A stretch of 53,311 bases of DNA from Taibaiella sp. (GTDB lineage Bacteria > Bacteroidota > Bacteroidia > Chitinophagales > Chitinophagaceae): assembly GCA_013815385.1 (NCBI GenBank), contig JACDGL010000015.1, positions 1 through 53,311 of the forward strand. Reading direction: 5' to 3'. Below, piece by piece: positions 17,403-25,663 of this stretch (the stretch's first letter is position 1; each line of letters opens with the position of its first letter). The notes under the pieces were generated by a model. That model was not told the DNA's origin. It saw nothing but the letters and a program-made list of their open reading frames with translations, and ran no database searches. The position numbers were made by a program, and so were the translations under genes.

Positions 17403-17794
17403 AAAATTCTGTTAAGGTGGGGGATTTAGATTATGAGGCCGAGGTGTTGACTTCGATTAGTGAACCGGGGGCCATCACTTTTGCAAATTACGCAATCCGT
17501 AATTTTATGGATAGTAAATGGAATTACTCAGAGGAAAAAAAAGAGTACCAATTATCTACCCTAAAAGAGCAACGTGAGTTCGGTATCTTTGACCGTTCCA
17601 TAACACATTTAAAAGCGGTTTTAGCTGCTGATAAAAATAGTTGTTTTGAAACAGTTGCGGAACTTTGGGCTTTATCCAGGAGTGACCCGGCAAGTTTTGA
17701 AAAAGTATATCAAGTAGCAATACAGGCTAATCCAACCCTGGAACCAAAACCTGTTGAAGCACCTGGGGAGGACCAACCCAACCCTTTGGTTTAA
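17399..17794 (+). CDS. Tail assembly chaperone (G-like)
   Basis: A 131-residue protein just upstream of an overlapping -1-frame ORF and the tape measure, the gpG position. The near-C-terminal CCCTTTG at 17782-17788 is read C CCT TTG, the X-XXY-YYZ form of a -1 slippery site. Slipping gives PFGLMSAED and continues into the next ORF, making a GT-type fusion. The chaperone holds the tape measure during tail assembly. Confidence 0.72.
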   Translation: MKNSVKVGDLDYEAEVLTSISEPGAITFANYAIRNFMDSKWNYSEEKKEYQLSTLKEQREFGIFDRSITHLKAVLAADKNSCFETVAELWALSRSDPASFEKVYQVAIQANPTLEPKPVEAPGEDQPNPLV

Positions 17795-18177
17795 TGTCCG
17801 CCGAAGATATTTTAGATAAATGGTTCGACGGACCTAAAAACACTAAGAAAGAGAATCCACGTGAATTATTAAAGAGTTTCCAACCAGTTAGTTACCAGGG
17901 TAGAGTTGATTTCGTTATAGGGTTAGAACTTGGCAGGTTAAGAGGCACGAAGTTTGAACTTAAATACCATGCCTGGGGGTTTTATCGCCCACGTGAGTTA
18001 GAAGAACTACTGACCATGACCAGACTATATTTTATCAAACAATCCTCTTTAATATACGAACGTGAGCATACCAAAACTGATATAGCGGCAGCCTTGAATA
18101 TACCGGAAACAGAAAAGGAAGCGTCCAGGAGTTTATCAAAGGGTATGGCATATTTCTTTAAGGGGCCGTTAACATGA
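17794..18177 (+). CDS. Tail assembly chaperone (T-like), also reached by -1 frameshift
   Basis: A 127-residue protein whose ATG overlaps the stop of the G-like gene and whose frame is -1 to it. The frame is open upstream of its own ATG, so frameshift fusion is possible. Helical with charged ends (ELEELLTMTRLYFIKQSSLIYEREH). In lambda-like tails only the fused form recruits the tube protein. Independent initiation is also possible, though no good RBS is seen. Confidence 0.7.
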   Translation: MSAEDILDKWFDGPKNTKKENPRELLKSFQPVSYQGRVDFVIGLELGRLRGTKFELKYHAWGFYRPRELEELLTMTRLYFIKQSSLIYEREHTKTDIAAALNIPETEKEASRSLSKGMAYFFKGPLT

Positions 18178-18653
18178 GTTTTGATTTAGGCAAAAGTTAC
18201 CTGACTTTTAAGACCTCAGACCTTGAAGCCCTGGCGCGGGAACTTCTTTCCGATTCAGTTTTAGAAAAGGCCATGTCTAGCGCCCTGGATGAAATAGAAC
18301 GGCTTTTAGGTGAGAACTTTGAATCAAGGCAATCCGAATGGAAGCCGCTTGCACGTTCTACTCAATTACAGCGTTTAGGTCAGGGTTACGGCCCCACTTC
18401 TCCGATACTTGTCAGGTCAGGTACTTTGAAGGGAAATGCCGTGTCAGGCCGGGAAATTGAAATTAAAGACGGGGAGGTTCGAGGCGATGTTTTCCCCAAC
18501 GATGATGCTAAAGCCCCTTACTCGGATGCTTCTTTAGGCGATTACATGGAAGCCCTGGATAAGATTCGTCCCTTTTATGATTTGTCAGATGAACAAATGG
18601 AAAAGGTTTATACTAAATTTGAAGAAAGTTTACTCTCTCAATTGGGGGCTTAA
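18174..18653 (+). CDS. Tail completion / virion morphogenesis protein (phage tail S family)
   Basis: A 159-residue protein with the pattern of tail-completion proteins: an N-terminal helix, ENFESRQSEWKPLARSTQLQR, and PILVRSGTLKGN. In Mu (gpG) and P2 (gpS) this family completes the tail end. Here it lies between chaperone and tape measure. The stop and preceding ATGA overlap tie it into the operon. Confidence 0.72.
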   Translation: MSFDLGKSYLTFKTSDLEALARELLSDSVLEKAMSSALDEIERLLGENFESRQSEWKPLARSTQLQRLGQGYGPTSPILVRSGTLKGNAVSGREIEIKDGEVRGDVFPNDDAKAPYSDASLGDYMEALDKIRPFYDLSDEQMEKVYTKFEESLLSQLGA

Positions 18654-18661
18654 AACGAATT

Positions 18662-20563
18662 ATGGCTAGAAATTTACAGGTCAATTTACAACTTAATACC
18701 GCCCAGGCCCAATCCGCCATAACCCAATTACAGGCACAAGCAAATAATATTGGCCGTTCTACTGGTGGTAGAAGCGGAGGTGGCGGCAGTAGTGGCGGAG
18801 GCGGGGGGTCAAGCACTAACCTGTTAAGCGATAAGGCGGCTTTAATTGGGGCGGCGGCTTTAGCAACTGCTATTGCCGCTGTGGGAAGTGAATTTAATAA
18901 GTTAGGCGACCGGGCAAGAGAACTTGCCTCAACTTCCGCCAATGCCTCATCTCAACTAGGGCAACTTAGAAGCTCTATGGAGCGGTCTAGTATTACCCAG
19001 GATGTAAATGCAACCTCTCCCTCGATAGTTGGTTTTCAAAAGTTTGTATCTGATATTAGTACTAATATCGGGGATGCTATTTCTCATACTTTAGATAGCG
19101 CCCCGGACCGGGCTAAAGCGTTAAAAGAAAAACTTGCGGGTGGTCTGGGCCAGGGTAACGAGGATTGGAGGCGACTTAAAGAGCAAGGTAAAGACCTTGA
19201 AACCGATATAGGAATAGCTCGAACTGCCCAGCAAGTCAAATGGCAAAGAACCGAAAGAGATTTTAATTTAAGCCAGCGTAGGTTTGAAGTTGATACCGCT
19301 AATCAAGTTTTTGACCTGCAAAAACAAGCGGGCCGCCAGCAGTTTGACCAGACTATAGCTATAACTAAATTTCAAGAGAACTTTGCTAATAACCAGGCGA
19401 CTAAAGCCTTTAATTTAAGCCGCCAGTTTGCACAGCAGGGTTTTGCCATATCTCAGGGCCGCGCCACCCAGGATTTTTCAATCTCGCAGAGTGACAAGAC
19501 TTTCGACTTCAAGAAATCTATCGCTGACCAGAACCAAGATTTCGCTATCAGTCAAAGTCGCGCCATGACCGGAAGGAAAAACCAGCTTTTTGACATGGCC
19601 ATGGGTGGTGCAAACGGGCTTCAATACCTCCAGGCTTCCAGGGACTTTAATCAATCCCAACAATACGCCCAGCAAGATAAAGCTTTAAATCAAAGCCGTG
19701 AAACAAGGGATTTTGGAATTGGCATGGGTAGGGATACCCGCAATTTCGGGATTAGCCAGCAAAGGGCTGGGCAAGATTTCCAGCAACAGACTAAAGAAGC
19801 TTTTGCTTCGCGGCAGTTGGAACTCGAAAGCCAGGAATACGCTCGTAAATACGAGGGGTTAGAACTTCAAACTCAGATAAATAGGCAAACTCAGGATTTA
19901 GCTATTAGTTTTCAAAGGCTAAATCAATCTATCGGCTTTCAAAAAGAGGGCTTTGCTAATCAACGTTCTGATATGGCCTATGATAAAAACCTTGACCAGG
20001 TTAATTTTGCCTTACAAACCGGCAAGCAGCGAAGGAACTTCGGCTATGCGGAAGCGGATTTTGCTGGAAATGCCCGTTCAAAAGACCCTTTAGGGGCCGC
20101 CGGATTGGGGTCCAGGGATGCCGATTTCGCCGCTGCACTTGCGGCCAATGCCCGGCAGAGCGGGCAGACAGACCTTTTAAAACAGATAAATGATTCGGTT
20201 AACCAGTCGAATAAAAGTCCGGGCTCCCAGCTAGGTAATACCATTCATGATTTTTTAGATTTCGCTAAAGACCCGTCAGGGCATATGACCGGGAGAGGTG
20301 AGGATTTACAAACCAGGTTTGAACAGGGGAAAGCTAGATATGCATCCGAGCATCCAGATGAAGCGGCTATGGCCGGGTATGGCAACTACGGTAAAAATAA
20401 TAGTAATGGAAGTTCTGCACCGACTGTTGTTGTTCAAACCGGAGGTAACACTTTTAATCTTGATGCTGGTTTAACAGTAACCATACAGAAATATATTGAC
20501 GATCAAGACAAAAGAAATCAGGATGCCATTTTAGAAATGATAAAGAATTTTTATGGAGGTTAA
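18662..20563 (+). CDS. Tape measure protein
   Basis: A 633-residue, Gln-rich, mostly helical protein after the chaperones. A Gly/Ser-rich linker (~35-50) is followed by a hydrophobic segment (ALIGAAALATAIAAVG). From ~180 to ~470 there is a helical region rich in repeats of the type Q-D-F-x-I-S-Q and R-x-F-x-x-x-R-Q. At ~1.5 A per residue the length implies a tail of roughly 95 nm, typical for a siphophage. No lytic domain is visible. Confidence 0.82.
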   Translation: MARNLQVNLQLNTAQAQSAITQLQAQANNIGRSTGGRSGGGGSSGGGGGSSTNLLSDKAALIGAAALATAIAAVGSEFNKLGDRARELASTSANASSQLGQLRSSMERSSITQDVNATSPSIVGFQKFVSDISTNIGDAISHTLDSAPDRAKALKEKLAGGLGQGNEDWRRLKEQGKDLETDIGIARTAQQVKWQRTERDFNLSQRRFEVDTANQVFDLQKQAGRQQFDQTIAITKFQENFANNQATKAFNLSRQFAQQGFAISQGRATQDFSISQSDKTFDFKKSIADQNQDFAISQSRAMTGRKNQLFDMAMGGANGLQYLQASRDFNQSQQYAQQDKALNQSRETRDFGIGMGRDTRNFGISQQRAGQDFQQQTKEAFASRQLELESQEYARKYEGLELQTQINRQTQDLAISFQRLNQSIGFQKEGFANQRSDMAYDKNLDQVNFALQTGKQRRNFGYAEADFAGNARSKDPLGAAGLGSRDADFAAALAANARQSGQTDLLKQINDSVNQSNKSPGSQLGNTIHDFLDFAKDPSGHMTGRGEDLQTRFEQGKARYASEHPDEAAMAGYGNYGKNNSNGSSAPTVVVQTGGNTFNLDAGLTVTIQKYIDDQDKRNQDAILEMIKNFYGG

Positions 20564-20592
20564 AACCCCAATAAAATTCAACTTTACTTTTG

Positions 20593-21363
20593 TTAGTCGG
20601 AAATAAACCGATAAGCTATTATGCTGGTAATAAGAGTAAAAACACCGGCCATTATAGCGACAATTAAACCGTAGCCTGGTTGCATTACCCCGGCATTTGA
20701 TGAGAGGGTAGAAGTGTACCAGGCTTTTAAATTAGATGTTGATGTGTTGCTAAAATTTTGTAATTGGTAATATTCATAGCCATTAAAACCTAACGTTAAA
20801 AATGCAAATAAAATCAGAACCGACCCCGCCTCAGACCGAGGGTCACGATAAGATAGACCGGCTAGTATAGTAATGACCATTACCCCAACCAATCCAATAA
20901 GAAACCATCCATTCAGTTGTTCTGTAAATTTTGCCATGTCGGTTGGTTTAATGTTGTTGGTTAAAATTGCCGGGCCACTAATTGACCCAATACCATTAAA
21001 TGAAAAATCTATATTAATCCCACTGGCACTAAGGTTAAGATTTAGCCAGGGTAAAAATACCGAAATTACTAAAGCAACCATCCCAATCCCTGGTAAAGCG
21101 TAAGCCCACTTTTTGTAACTAACTTTTGGTTGTGCTGTAATGTAAACAGGTTGCAGTTGGTAAACCGGGTAAGGCATGGGATAGGCAGGTGCTTGTGGCT
21201 GTGGCGGCTGGATACCCAAACAAAGCTTAATCAAGTCTTGAATTTCTCCGTCTTGCGGATAAGACCCGGCCAGCTTATACAGTTTTGGCAATGCCTCGTT
21301 AAACCGGCCAACTTTAACAAGGTCTTTAGCTTCGGTAAAATCCAGTAGTTCAAATGTTGTCGT
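20593..21363 (-). CDS. Four-helix membrane protein moron with TPR-like N-terminus (likely ACG start)
   Basis: The gene is reversed within the tail operon. Residues from the TTG at 21291 onward include TPR-like KLYKLAGSYPQDGEI, a Pro/Tyr-rich linker and four membrane segments. The open frame continues upstream to a stop near 21400 and the added residues (TTFELLDFTEAKDLVKVGRF) look real. No ATG, GTG or TTG lies at the right distance, but ACG at 21361-21363 sits four bases after AGGAG. The true start is therefore probably ACG or a mutated ATG. A TTGACT-N17-TAAAAC promoter lies upstream. Superinfection exclusion is a possible role, not shown. Confidence 0.65.
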   Translation of the reverse strand, partial: TTTFELLDFTEAKDLVKVGRFNEALPKLYKLAGSYPQDGEIQDLIKLCLGIQPPQPQAPAYPMPYPVYQLQPVYITAQPKVSYKKWAYALPGIGMVALVISVFLPWLNLNLSASGINIDFSFNGIGSISGPAILTNNIKPTDMAKFTEQLNGWFLIGLVGVMVITILAGLSYRDPRSEAGSVLILFAFLTLGFNGYEYYQLQNFSNTSTSNLKAWYTSTLSSNAGVMQPGYGLIVAIMAGVFTLITSIIAYRFISD

Positions 21364-21462
21364 AAAACTCCTACAATTAAAGTTAATATTTTTAGTTTTA
21401 ACTTATTTGCATGTTGGAGTCAATAGTACTTTACTGAATATATTAATTTTTGCGTCCATGTG

Positions 21463-21473
21463 CTATAATTTAA
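21463..21473 (+). promoter_or_regulatory. Extended -10 promoter before tail-tip genes
   Basis: TGTGCTATAAT, a TGn extended -10 with consensus TATAAT and only a weak -35. It would restart transcription of the tail-tip and fibre genes after the reversed moron. The same extended box occurs inside the element at 35.9 kb on the other strand. Confidence 0.6.
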
Positions 21474-21528
21474 GTAGTTATATAACCAAACCCCAGAATT
21501 AAAAGCGCCCCTAGCCCTTCGCGGATTT

Positions 21529-21572
21529 GGCCTTCTGGATAGTAATTAATTATTTACTATTCCTTGAAGGCC
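21529..21572 (+). promoter_or_regulatory. Hairpin that can hide the ribosome-binding site of the tail-tip gene
   Basis: GGCCTTC (21529-21535) pairs with GAAGGCC (21566-21572), enclosing ATAGTAA (21539-21545) with TTACTAT (21554-21560). The 3' arm contains GAAGG, the Shine-Dalgarno of the gene starting at 21579. GTTTT follows, so it could also act as a weak terminator. Which role applies is undetermined. Confidence 0.5.
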
Positions 21573-21578
21573 GTTTTA

Positions 21579-22160
21579 ATGCCAATACCAGACTTCATAC
21601 TTTACGATTTTCAAATCAACTCAATCTCTTTTTACGCCAGTAACCTTGATTCCTTCATGGCTTACGGTCAGCCTTATTATTCCAACAGTGGCGCTCCCAT
21701 CCCGGCTGGACCGGGCGGCTTTCGTATTACCCTACGAGCTATAGCCCATTCTGACCCGACAAGTTATGGAGGGATGTTTGCCACATCCGGCACTTTCCAG
21801 CAGCTAGTCGGTATTTGTATCGGTTCTTACGCCACCGATAATTATCTCCAAACCTTTAGAACTTATGACCCGCGCTCGGACAGTTGGATAACCGTCAAGG
21901 GCCGGATTGACCTGCCCAAACTTCTGAACAGTCTCAGGGGTGGCGCGGCCTCGCCCGACGTGACTATAGAAGTAACCTCCGCTTTTGTGCCGGATGCGGC
22001 CAGGGGTACTTATTACGGTGGTGATCCGACCCCGCTTGCTACTGCCTCGTCTTATATCCCCGGCGACCCCCTGCCGCCACCAATTCCCGGACGCACTTAC
22101 GGTTGGGGTAACGGTAGCCGCTGGAATTACGGTCCGTGGGGCCAGGGGGAGGGCATTTAG
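21579..22160 (+). CDS. Tail-tip / distal tail-region protein
   Basis: A 193-residue protein. ATG at 21579 is chosen over the in-frame TTG at 21564, because GAAGG lies just before it. A beta-rich N-terminal part (DFILYDFQINSISFYA) and a Gly/Pro/Tyr-rich C-terminus (PGRTYGWGNGSRWNYG) are seen. First gene after the moron, in the usual distal-tail position. No family identified with confidence. Confidence 0.68.
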   Translation: MPIPDFILYDFQINSISFYASNLDSFMAYGQPYYSNSGAPIPAGPGGFRITLRAIAHSDPTSYGGMFATSGTFQQLVGICIGSYATDNYLQTFRTYDPRSDSWITVKGRIDLPKLLNSLRGGAASPDVTIEVTSAFVPDAARGTYYGGDPTPLATASSYIPGDPLPPPIPGRTYGWGNGSRWNYGPWGQGEGI

Positions 22161-22162
22161 GC

Positions 22163-23731
22163 ATGGCAAAAGTAGCTAAAGCCCAACAGATAGCTTATGG
22201 TCAGGTCGTTTCTCTTGAAAAGTACGTAAGCTTTGGGGTTAGCCCTTACGAGGCCACCGGGGCCGTGGGTGGCGGTATCCAGAATCCGGCTAACCCGCTG
22301 GGGTACAGTTGGGAGGGTGGGCGCGGCAGCGGGGCCAGCTTTCTATCCAGCCGGGCCGGTACGATACGCCCAGACCTGAAACTTACTTCATTCAAAATGT
22401 CAGGCTTAGGGGGTACGTTTACTCACACTGGCCGTGGCAAGTCTCTTAATTATGACCAGATTTACGGCAAACGGGGCATAAGGACCGAACTGTACGAGCT
22501 AAAGGATGCGGGCGATTCGCAGTGGACGTGTTTCTCTGGCGGCCATGTCATATCAAGCATCATACTTCCACAGGGTGCAACCTTTGAAAAGGGGCGTAAC
22601 GGCGTAAACAGCGTCACTATCCAGTCTGCTACCCCGAACGCATTTCTAGCGGAGCTTGAACTTCCCCAGATGCCCTACATCCTAGCAAAACCAGCTAATG
22701 AGGAAAGGTTTAGCTGGTGGTATCTAGCAACCAATGGTTATTTACCCCCACCTGCCCCGCTACCGAACCCGCTACCAAATCTAGTTACCAGGAAAGCCTC
22801 TATTCAAAATGCTCTGGGCTACCCCCTACAGGGTACAGGAAAGGGCGGGATAGCCGATGGTATGTTCGTTGACCCATTCGCCGGGTTTGCTAACTACCGT
22901 GACCAGTACCTGTTAAAAGCTGGCGAACTCATGCAGCCCGTAGCCGCAAACGACCTGCACTTTTGCAATGCGCTCAGTACCTGGCACGGTCTGGTGGAGA
23001 TTATGACCAACCACGTAAAAGCCAACGGGCAACCTATCGGCGATACTTTCAATTTGGAAATCAGGACCGACCAGAGTCCCGAACGTGATTTACTCCACTA
23101 TGAGGCCAGCGGGGGTATTAACTCAATAATCCAACAGGCCGCCCAGCATGGTGTCGCCCGGACCTGGTGGGATAGCCGCTCTAACTTTCACTTTATGCTG
23201 GATTACTATGGTGGTGGTGGTGACGGAAAGGTCGCTATGACGCTCATAGATGGTCCCAGCTTTCTAGGGGATATTGAGGTCGGGCCTGGCTCCCCCCTGG
23301 CTAGAATAAACCGGGTAGCGGTCAGGGGCCAGCCTTTTCTTAGCTTTGGCGATGCTACTACCGACCCTATGAGTAATAACTTTGACATGGTGCTGGGCGC
23401 GGTTTATCCACCCGGAGCGCCTCTGGGTGGTAGCGGTTCAAACATCGTGCAGGATAACTACATGGGCAAGAACGCAGCGGCCCAGGCTTACAAGATGTTT
23501 CACAAAGAAAATGCCCAGACTATTTTCAACTGGAAGAACATGGTTCACCCAACCCTGGCGCTAGGACTGTTTAACCGGGAAATTCTGATAAAAGCCAAAG
23601 ACCCTAAAAAGGGTTGGAACTTCTCAGGGGGCAAGCGGTTCATTGTGACGGACGTTTCGGGCGAACTTACGGATGCTGATAACCCGAACGGCGGCTACTG
23701 GTTATGTTCATTAAGCGGGATAGAAATCTAA
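22163..23731 (+). CDS. Large tail-tip protein (Tal-like)
   Basis: A 522-residue protein; ATG at 22163 preferred over the ATG at 22136 because of GGGGGAGGG at 22146-22154. It has a long beta-rich body with a central motif set (YRDQYLLKAGELMQPVAAND, HYEASGGINSIIQQAAQHG) that resembles the baseplate hub folds of siphophage tail-associated proteins. The C-terminal part (KRFIVTDVSGEL) fits a hub domain. Role: closes the tail tip and directs fibre attachment. The assignment is structural by analogy. Confidence 0.65.
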   Translation: MAKVAKAQQIAYGQVVSLEKYVSFGVSPYEATGAVGGGIQNPANPLGYSWEGGRGSGASFLSSRAGTIRPDLKLTSFKMSGLGGTFTHTGRGKSLNYDQIYGKRGIRTELYELKDAGDSQWTCFSGGHVISSIILPQGATFEKGRNGVNSVTIQSATPNAFLAELELPQMPYILAKPANEERFSWWYLATNGYLPPPAPLPNPLPNLVTRKASIQNALGYPLQGTGKGGIADGMFVDPFAGFANYRDQYLLKAGELMQPVAANDLHFCNALSTWHGLVEIMTNHVKANGQPIGDTFNLEIRTDQSPERDLLHYEASGGINSIIQQAAQHGVARTWWDSRSNFHFMLDYYGGGGDGKVAMTLIDGPSFLGDIEVGPGSPLARINRVAVRGQPFLSFGDATTDPMSNNFDMVLGAVYPPGAPLGGSGSNIVQDNYMGKNAAAQAYKMFHKENAQTIFNWKNMVHPTLALGLFNREILIKAKDPKKGWNFSGGKRFIVTDVSGELTDADNPNGGYWLCSLSGIEI

Positions 23732-23732
23732 A

Positions 23733-24203
23733 ATGGCAGACGGCATAGTTTTTTCAATTGGTGGGGTAGTCAGCCGTTGCCCCGATATGGACAAGTCAAA
23801 CCTTGACCCGGCGGCCCTGGCTTATAGTTATTTGGACGGCTCGCCCTGTTACATCGGGCGGAGCAGTTTTACTTATGTTTGGACGCTGATTCTACCGAGT
23901 GAAGTGATAGCCATTCGCACTCTTTACGACACGCTGGTTTCAAGTGGTACGCCGGTTACGGTAACAATACCAGACTACAATGGCGGCGGTTGGCGTTCCA
24001 CCACGGCTTTTATGACCGAGCCAACCGGGACCGCCGGAGGGGATGGTACAGCGAATTTCACAGTCCAGTTTTACAACTTGCATCAGGCGAATTTCGCCTC
24101 GGCCATGTTAAGCCCAGGTGGTAACTTGTGGGAAGTGGCGAATAATGGGGGCAATATCGAGGTCGGTAGTTCTAATTACAAGGCGACCGGGTGGCAATTC
24201 TGA
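23733..24203 (+). CDS. Tail-tip accessory protein
   Basis: A 156-residue beta-rich protein one base after the Tal-like gene. Contains FTYVWTLILPSEVIAIRTLYDTL and a Gly-rich C-terminal half. No motif gives a function. It probably belongs to the tail tip by position. Confidence 0.66.
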   Translation: MADGIVFSIGGVVSRCPDMDKSNLDPAALAYSYLDGSPCYIGRSSFTYVWTLILPSEVIAIRTLYDTLVSSGTPVTVTIPDYNGGGWRSTTAFMTEPTGTAGGDGTANFTVQFYNLHQANFASAMLSPGGNLWEVANNGGNIEVGSSNYKATGWQF

Positions 24204-24215
24204 AAGGCAATAATT

Positions 24216-24428
24216 ATGTCTGGTTTGAAACGTGGCTATTTATACGATGACTGGCATCCAACCAAAAAATACGAGCTGGACGCGAAAAAAGAAATTGAGT
24301 TCGGGTTTGAAACCTACGAAGAGTTGTATTGCATGTCTATAGAAGATTATCAGTTTTTGATAGGTAATGACAGCCATTTAGAAAATAAGTATTTTGAATT
24401 TGGTTTGGATTTGCAGAGTAATAAGTAA
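24216..24428 (+). CDS. Small acidic protein next to tnpB insertion
   Basis: A 70-residue Glu/Tyr-rich protein with MSGLKRGYLYDDWHPTKKYEL start. The stop at 24426-24428 is immediately before the right end of the tnpB element, so the last residues may have been altered by insertion. Function unknown. Confidence 0.62.
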   Translation: MSGLKRGYLYDDWHPTKKYELDAKKEIEFGFETYEELYCMSIEDYQFLIGNDSHLENKYFEFGLDLQSNK

Positions 24429-24429
24429 A

Positions 24430-24560
24430 CTACCCTAGCCCTAAAGGGCGGGGCATTGCAGTTGTTCTTCCAATCTGGCTGATTGGTAAGACACCGCGTA
24501 TGGCCGGTTTACAGCGGCCCTTCCTAAATAACTAATTATTTTGGAAGCGTTATGGTCAGC
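24430..24560 (-). ncRNA. Candidate omega RNA of the tnpB element
   Basis: In tnpB elements the guide RNA overlaps the 3' end of tnpB and the right end. Here the region shows GATTGG/CCAATC (24470-24475 with 24481-24486), a GGCCG/CGGCC stem near 24502-24520 and the terminal GCCC-TAAA-GGGC hairpin. Inferred from element architecture. Confidence 0.5.
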
Positions 24561-25559
24561 GTTGGCAACGACACCACACCCGACACAAAGGAATTGAGAT
24601 TGAGTACGACGATTGGCTTTACAAGAATATCCACATTCAGCGCAAGTTTGAGAGGTGTAGCGAGGATTGACGACCTCAACATGTACCCCTTCTTTCCTGG
24701 CTTTGTAAAGGATAAAACTTGCAAGTTGGTAAAAAGACCACGAATGCAAAGTGCTGCGCTGCCGCCTACGAAGCCGTACCCGGTCACGAATACCCATGAG
24801 GTTTTCAATGGCTATTCCTTGACCTTGTGCCTTTGCGGTCTGCACGATGCGTTTAGAAATGTGGTGGTTTACCTGTTTAGCAAAACAAACCTCTTTAGAA
24901 TTTCTTTTCTTAAGAAGCCGTTTAGCCGATTTAGTCCCTTTGCTTTGAAGTTTAGCCCTGAGTTTGACGTTCCTGGCCCTGACATTATTGACGGTGTTAC
25001 CGGCGAAAGCTTCACCGTTACTCATGGTTGCAATTTGAACTATGCCGAGGTCAACTCCCAGGAAATCGTCCGGCTCGTCTGGTGCTGGCTCAATCACGTC
25101 CACGACGGCAAAGAGATACCACTTACCATCCCGGTAAACGAGGTCGCTCTCACCTTTGCGGAACTGCAAAAGCTTTTGTTGATATTCGCCACAAACAAAA
25201 GGGATAGTTTCACGGCCCTTGAGTGTCCAGATAGAAACTTTATCGGTCTGGTAGCGAAGTATGCGGTCATCATAAGCGATAGAGCCGTGTTTGCGGAAAA
25301 CCCTTTGCCGTTTTTTATCCAACTTATAAGCGTCCGAAACTTTAGCAATAATCCGTACCACCATTTGAGCGGTAAGTTCAAAGGTTTCCCTGGCCCAGTG
25401 GTAAGTAATGCCGTGCAACTTAAACTGCTGGAAAGTACGAGTGTCCCAGGCTTGCTCACTAATAGCGTTAGCAGCCTCATTCGCTTTTTCCAGTGTGTTA
25501 AGCAAGCGTTTAGCCTGTTTTTCATCTGGTTTAAGTTGTATCGAAATAGTAAGTTTCAT
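24441..25559 (-). CDS. tnpB: TnpB, RNA-guided nuclease of IS200/IS605 type
   Basis: A 372-residue intact protein. RuvC residues D170 (FLGVDLG), E252 (IAIENL) and D335 (ANADHN) are all present, as is the zinc ribbon C306/C309-C325/C328. Family members are guided by an omega RNA encoded at the element's right end and cut DNA next to a short TAM. No tnpA gene exists in the window, so mobility would depend on one elsewhere. Its promoter places the first transcribed base at the ATG, which implies a leaderless message. Confidence 0.93.
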   Translation of the reverse strand: MKLTISIQLKPDEKQAKRLLNTLEKANEAANAISEQAWDTRTFQQFKLHGITYHWARETFELTAQMVVRIIAKVSDAYKLDKKRQRVFRKHGSIAYDDRILRYQTDKVSIWTLKGRETIPFVCGEYQQKLLQFRKGESDLVYRDGKWYLFAVVDVIEPAPDEPDDFLGVDLGIVQIATMSNGEAFAGNTVNNVRARNVKLRAKLQSKGTKSAKRLLKKRNSKEVCFAKQVNHHISKRIVQTAKAQGQGIAIENLMGIRDRVRLRRRQRSTLHSWSFYQLASFILYKARKEGVHVEVVNPRYTSQTCAECGYSCKANRRTQSQFLCVGCGVVANADHNASKIISYLGRAAVNRPYAVSYQSARLEEQLQCPAL

Positions 25560-25565
25560 AAGAAC

Positions 25566-25594
25566 ATTTTAGCATATTTGAGGCTATTAGTCAA
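25566..25594 (-). promoter_or_regulatory. tnpB promoter (extended -10)
   Basis: On the minus strand: TTGACT (25589-25594), 17-base spacer ending TGC, then TAAAAT (25566-25571). Predicted start about 25559, the A of the tnpB ATG. This suggests a leaderless transcript. Confidence 0.65.
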
Positions 25595-25663
25595 GTATAG
25601 AAAGGAAAAGGAATTGCGTTTCCTCCCCATAGCTAAAGCTAGGGGTCTCCACGCAATGTTTAG

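Larger units (their letters stand above)
24430..25663 (-). mobile_element. IS200/IS605-type tnpB element (tnpA absent)
   Basis: An insertion between two tail genes. It holds tnpB only. Right end at 24433-24453 is a GCCC-TAAA-GGGC hairpin with flanking C/G runs; left end near 25614-25656 has an outer TTGCGT/ACGCAA stem and an inner CCCC-a-TAGC-TAAA-GCTA-GGGG hairpin. The gene after it (25664) has no RBS, consistent with an insertion just before it. Exact boundaries are approximate. Confidence 0.82.

Noticed and set aside
18613-18942. 109-residue minus-strand ORF over tape measure start
   Set aside because: Its Pro/Leu runs mirror the Gly/Ser-rich linker of the tape measure; no independent support.
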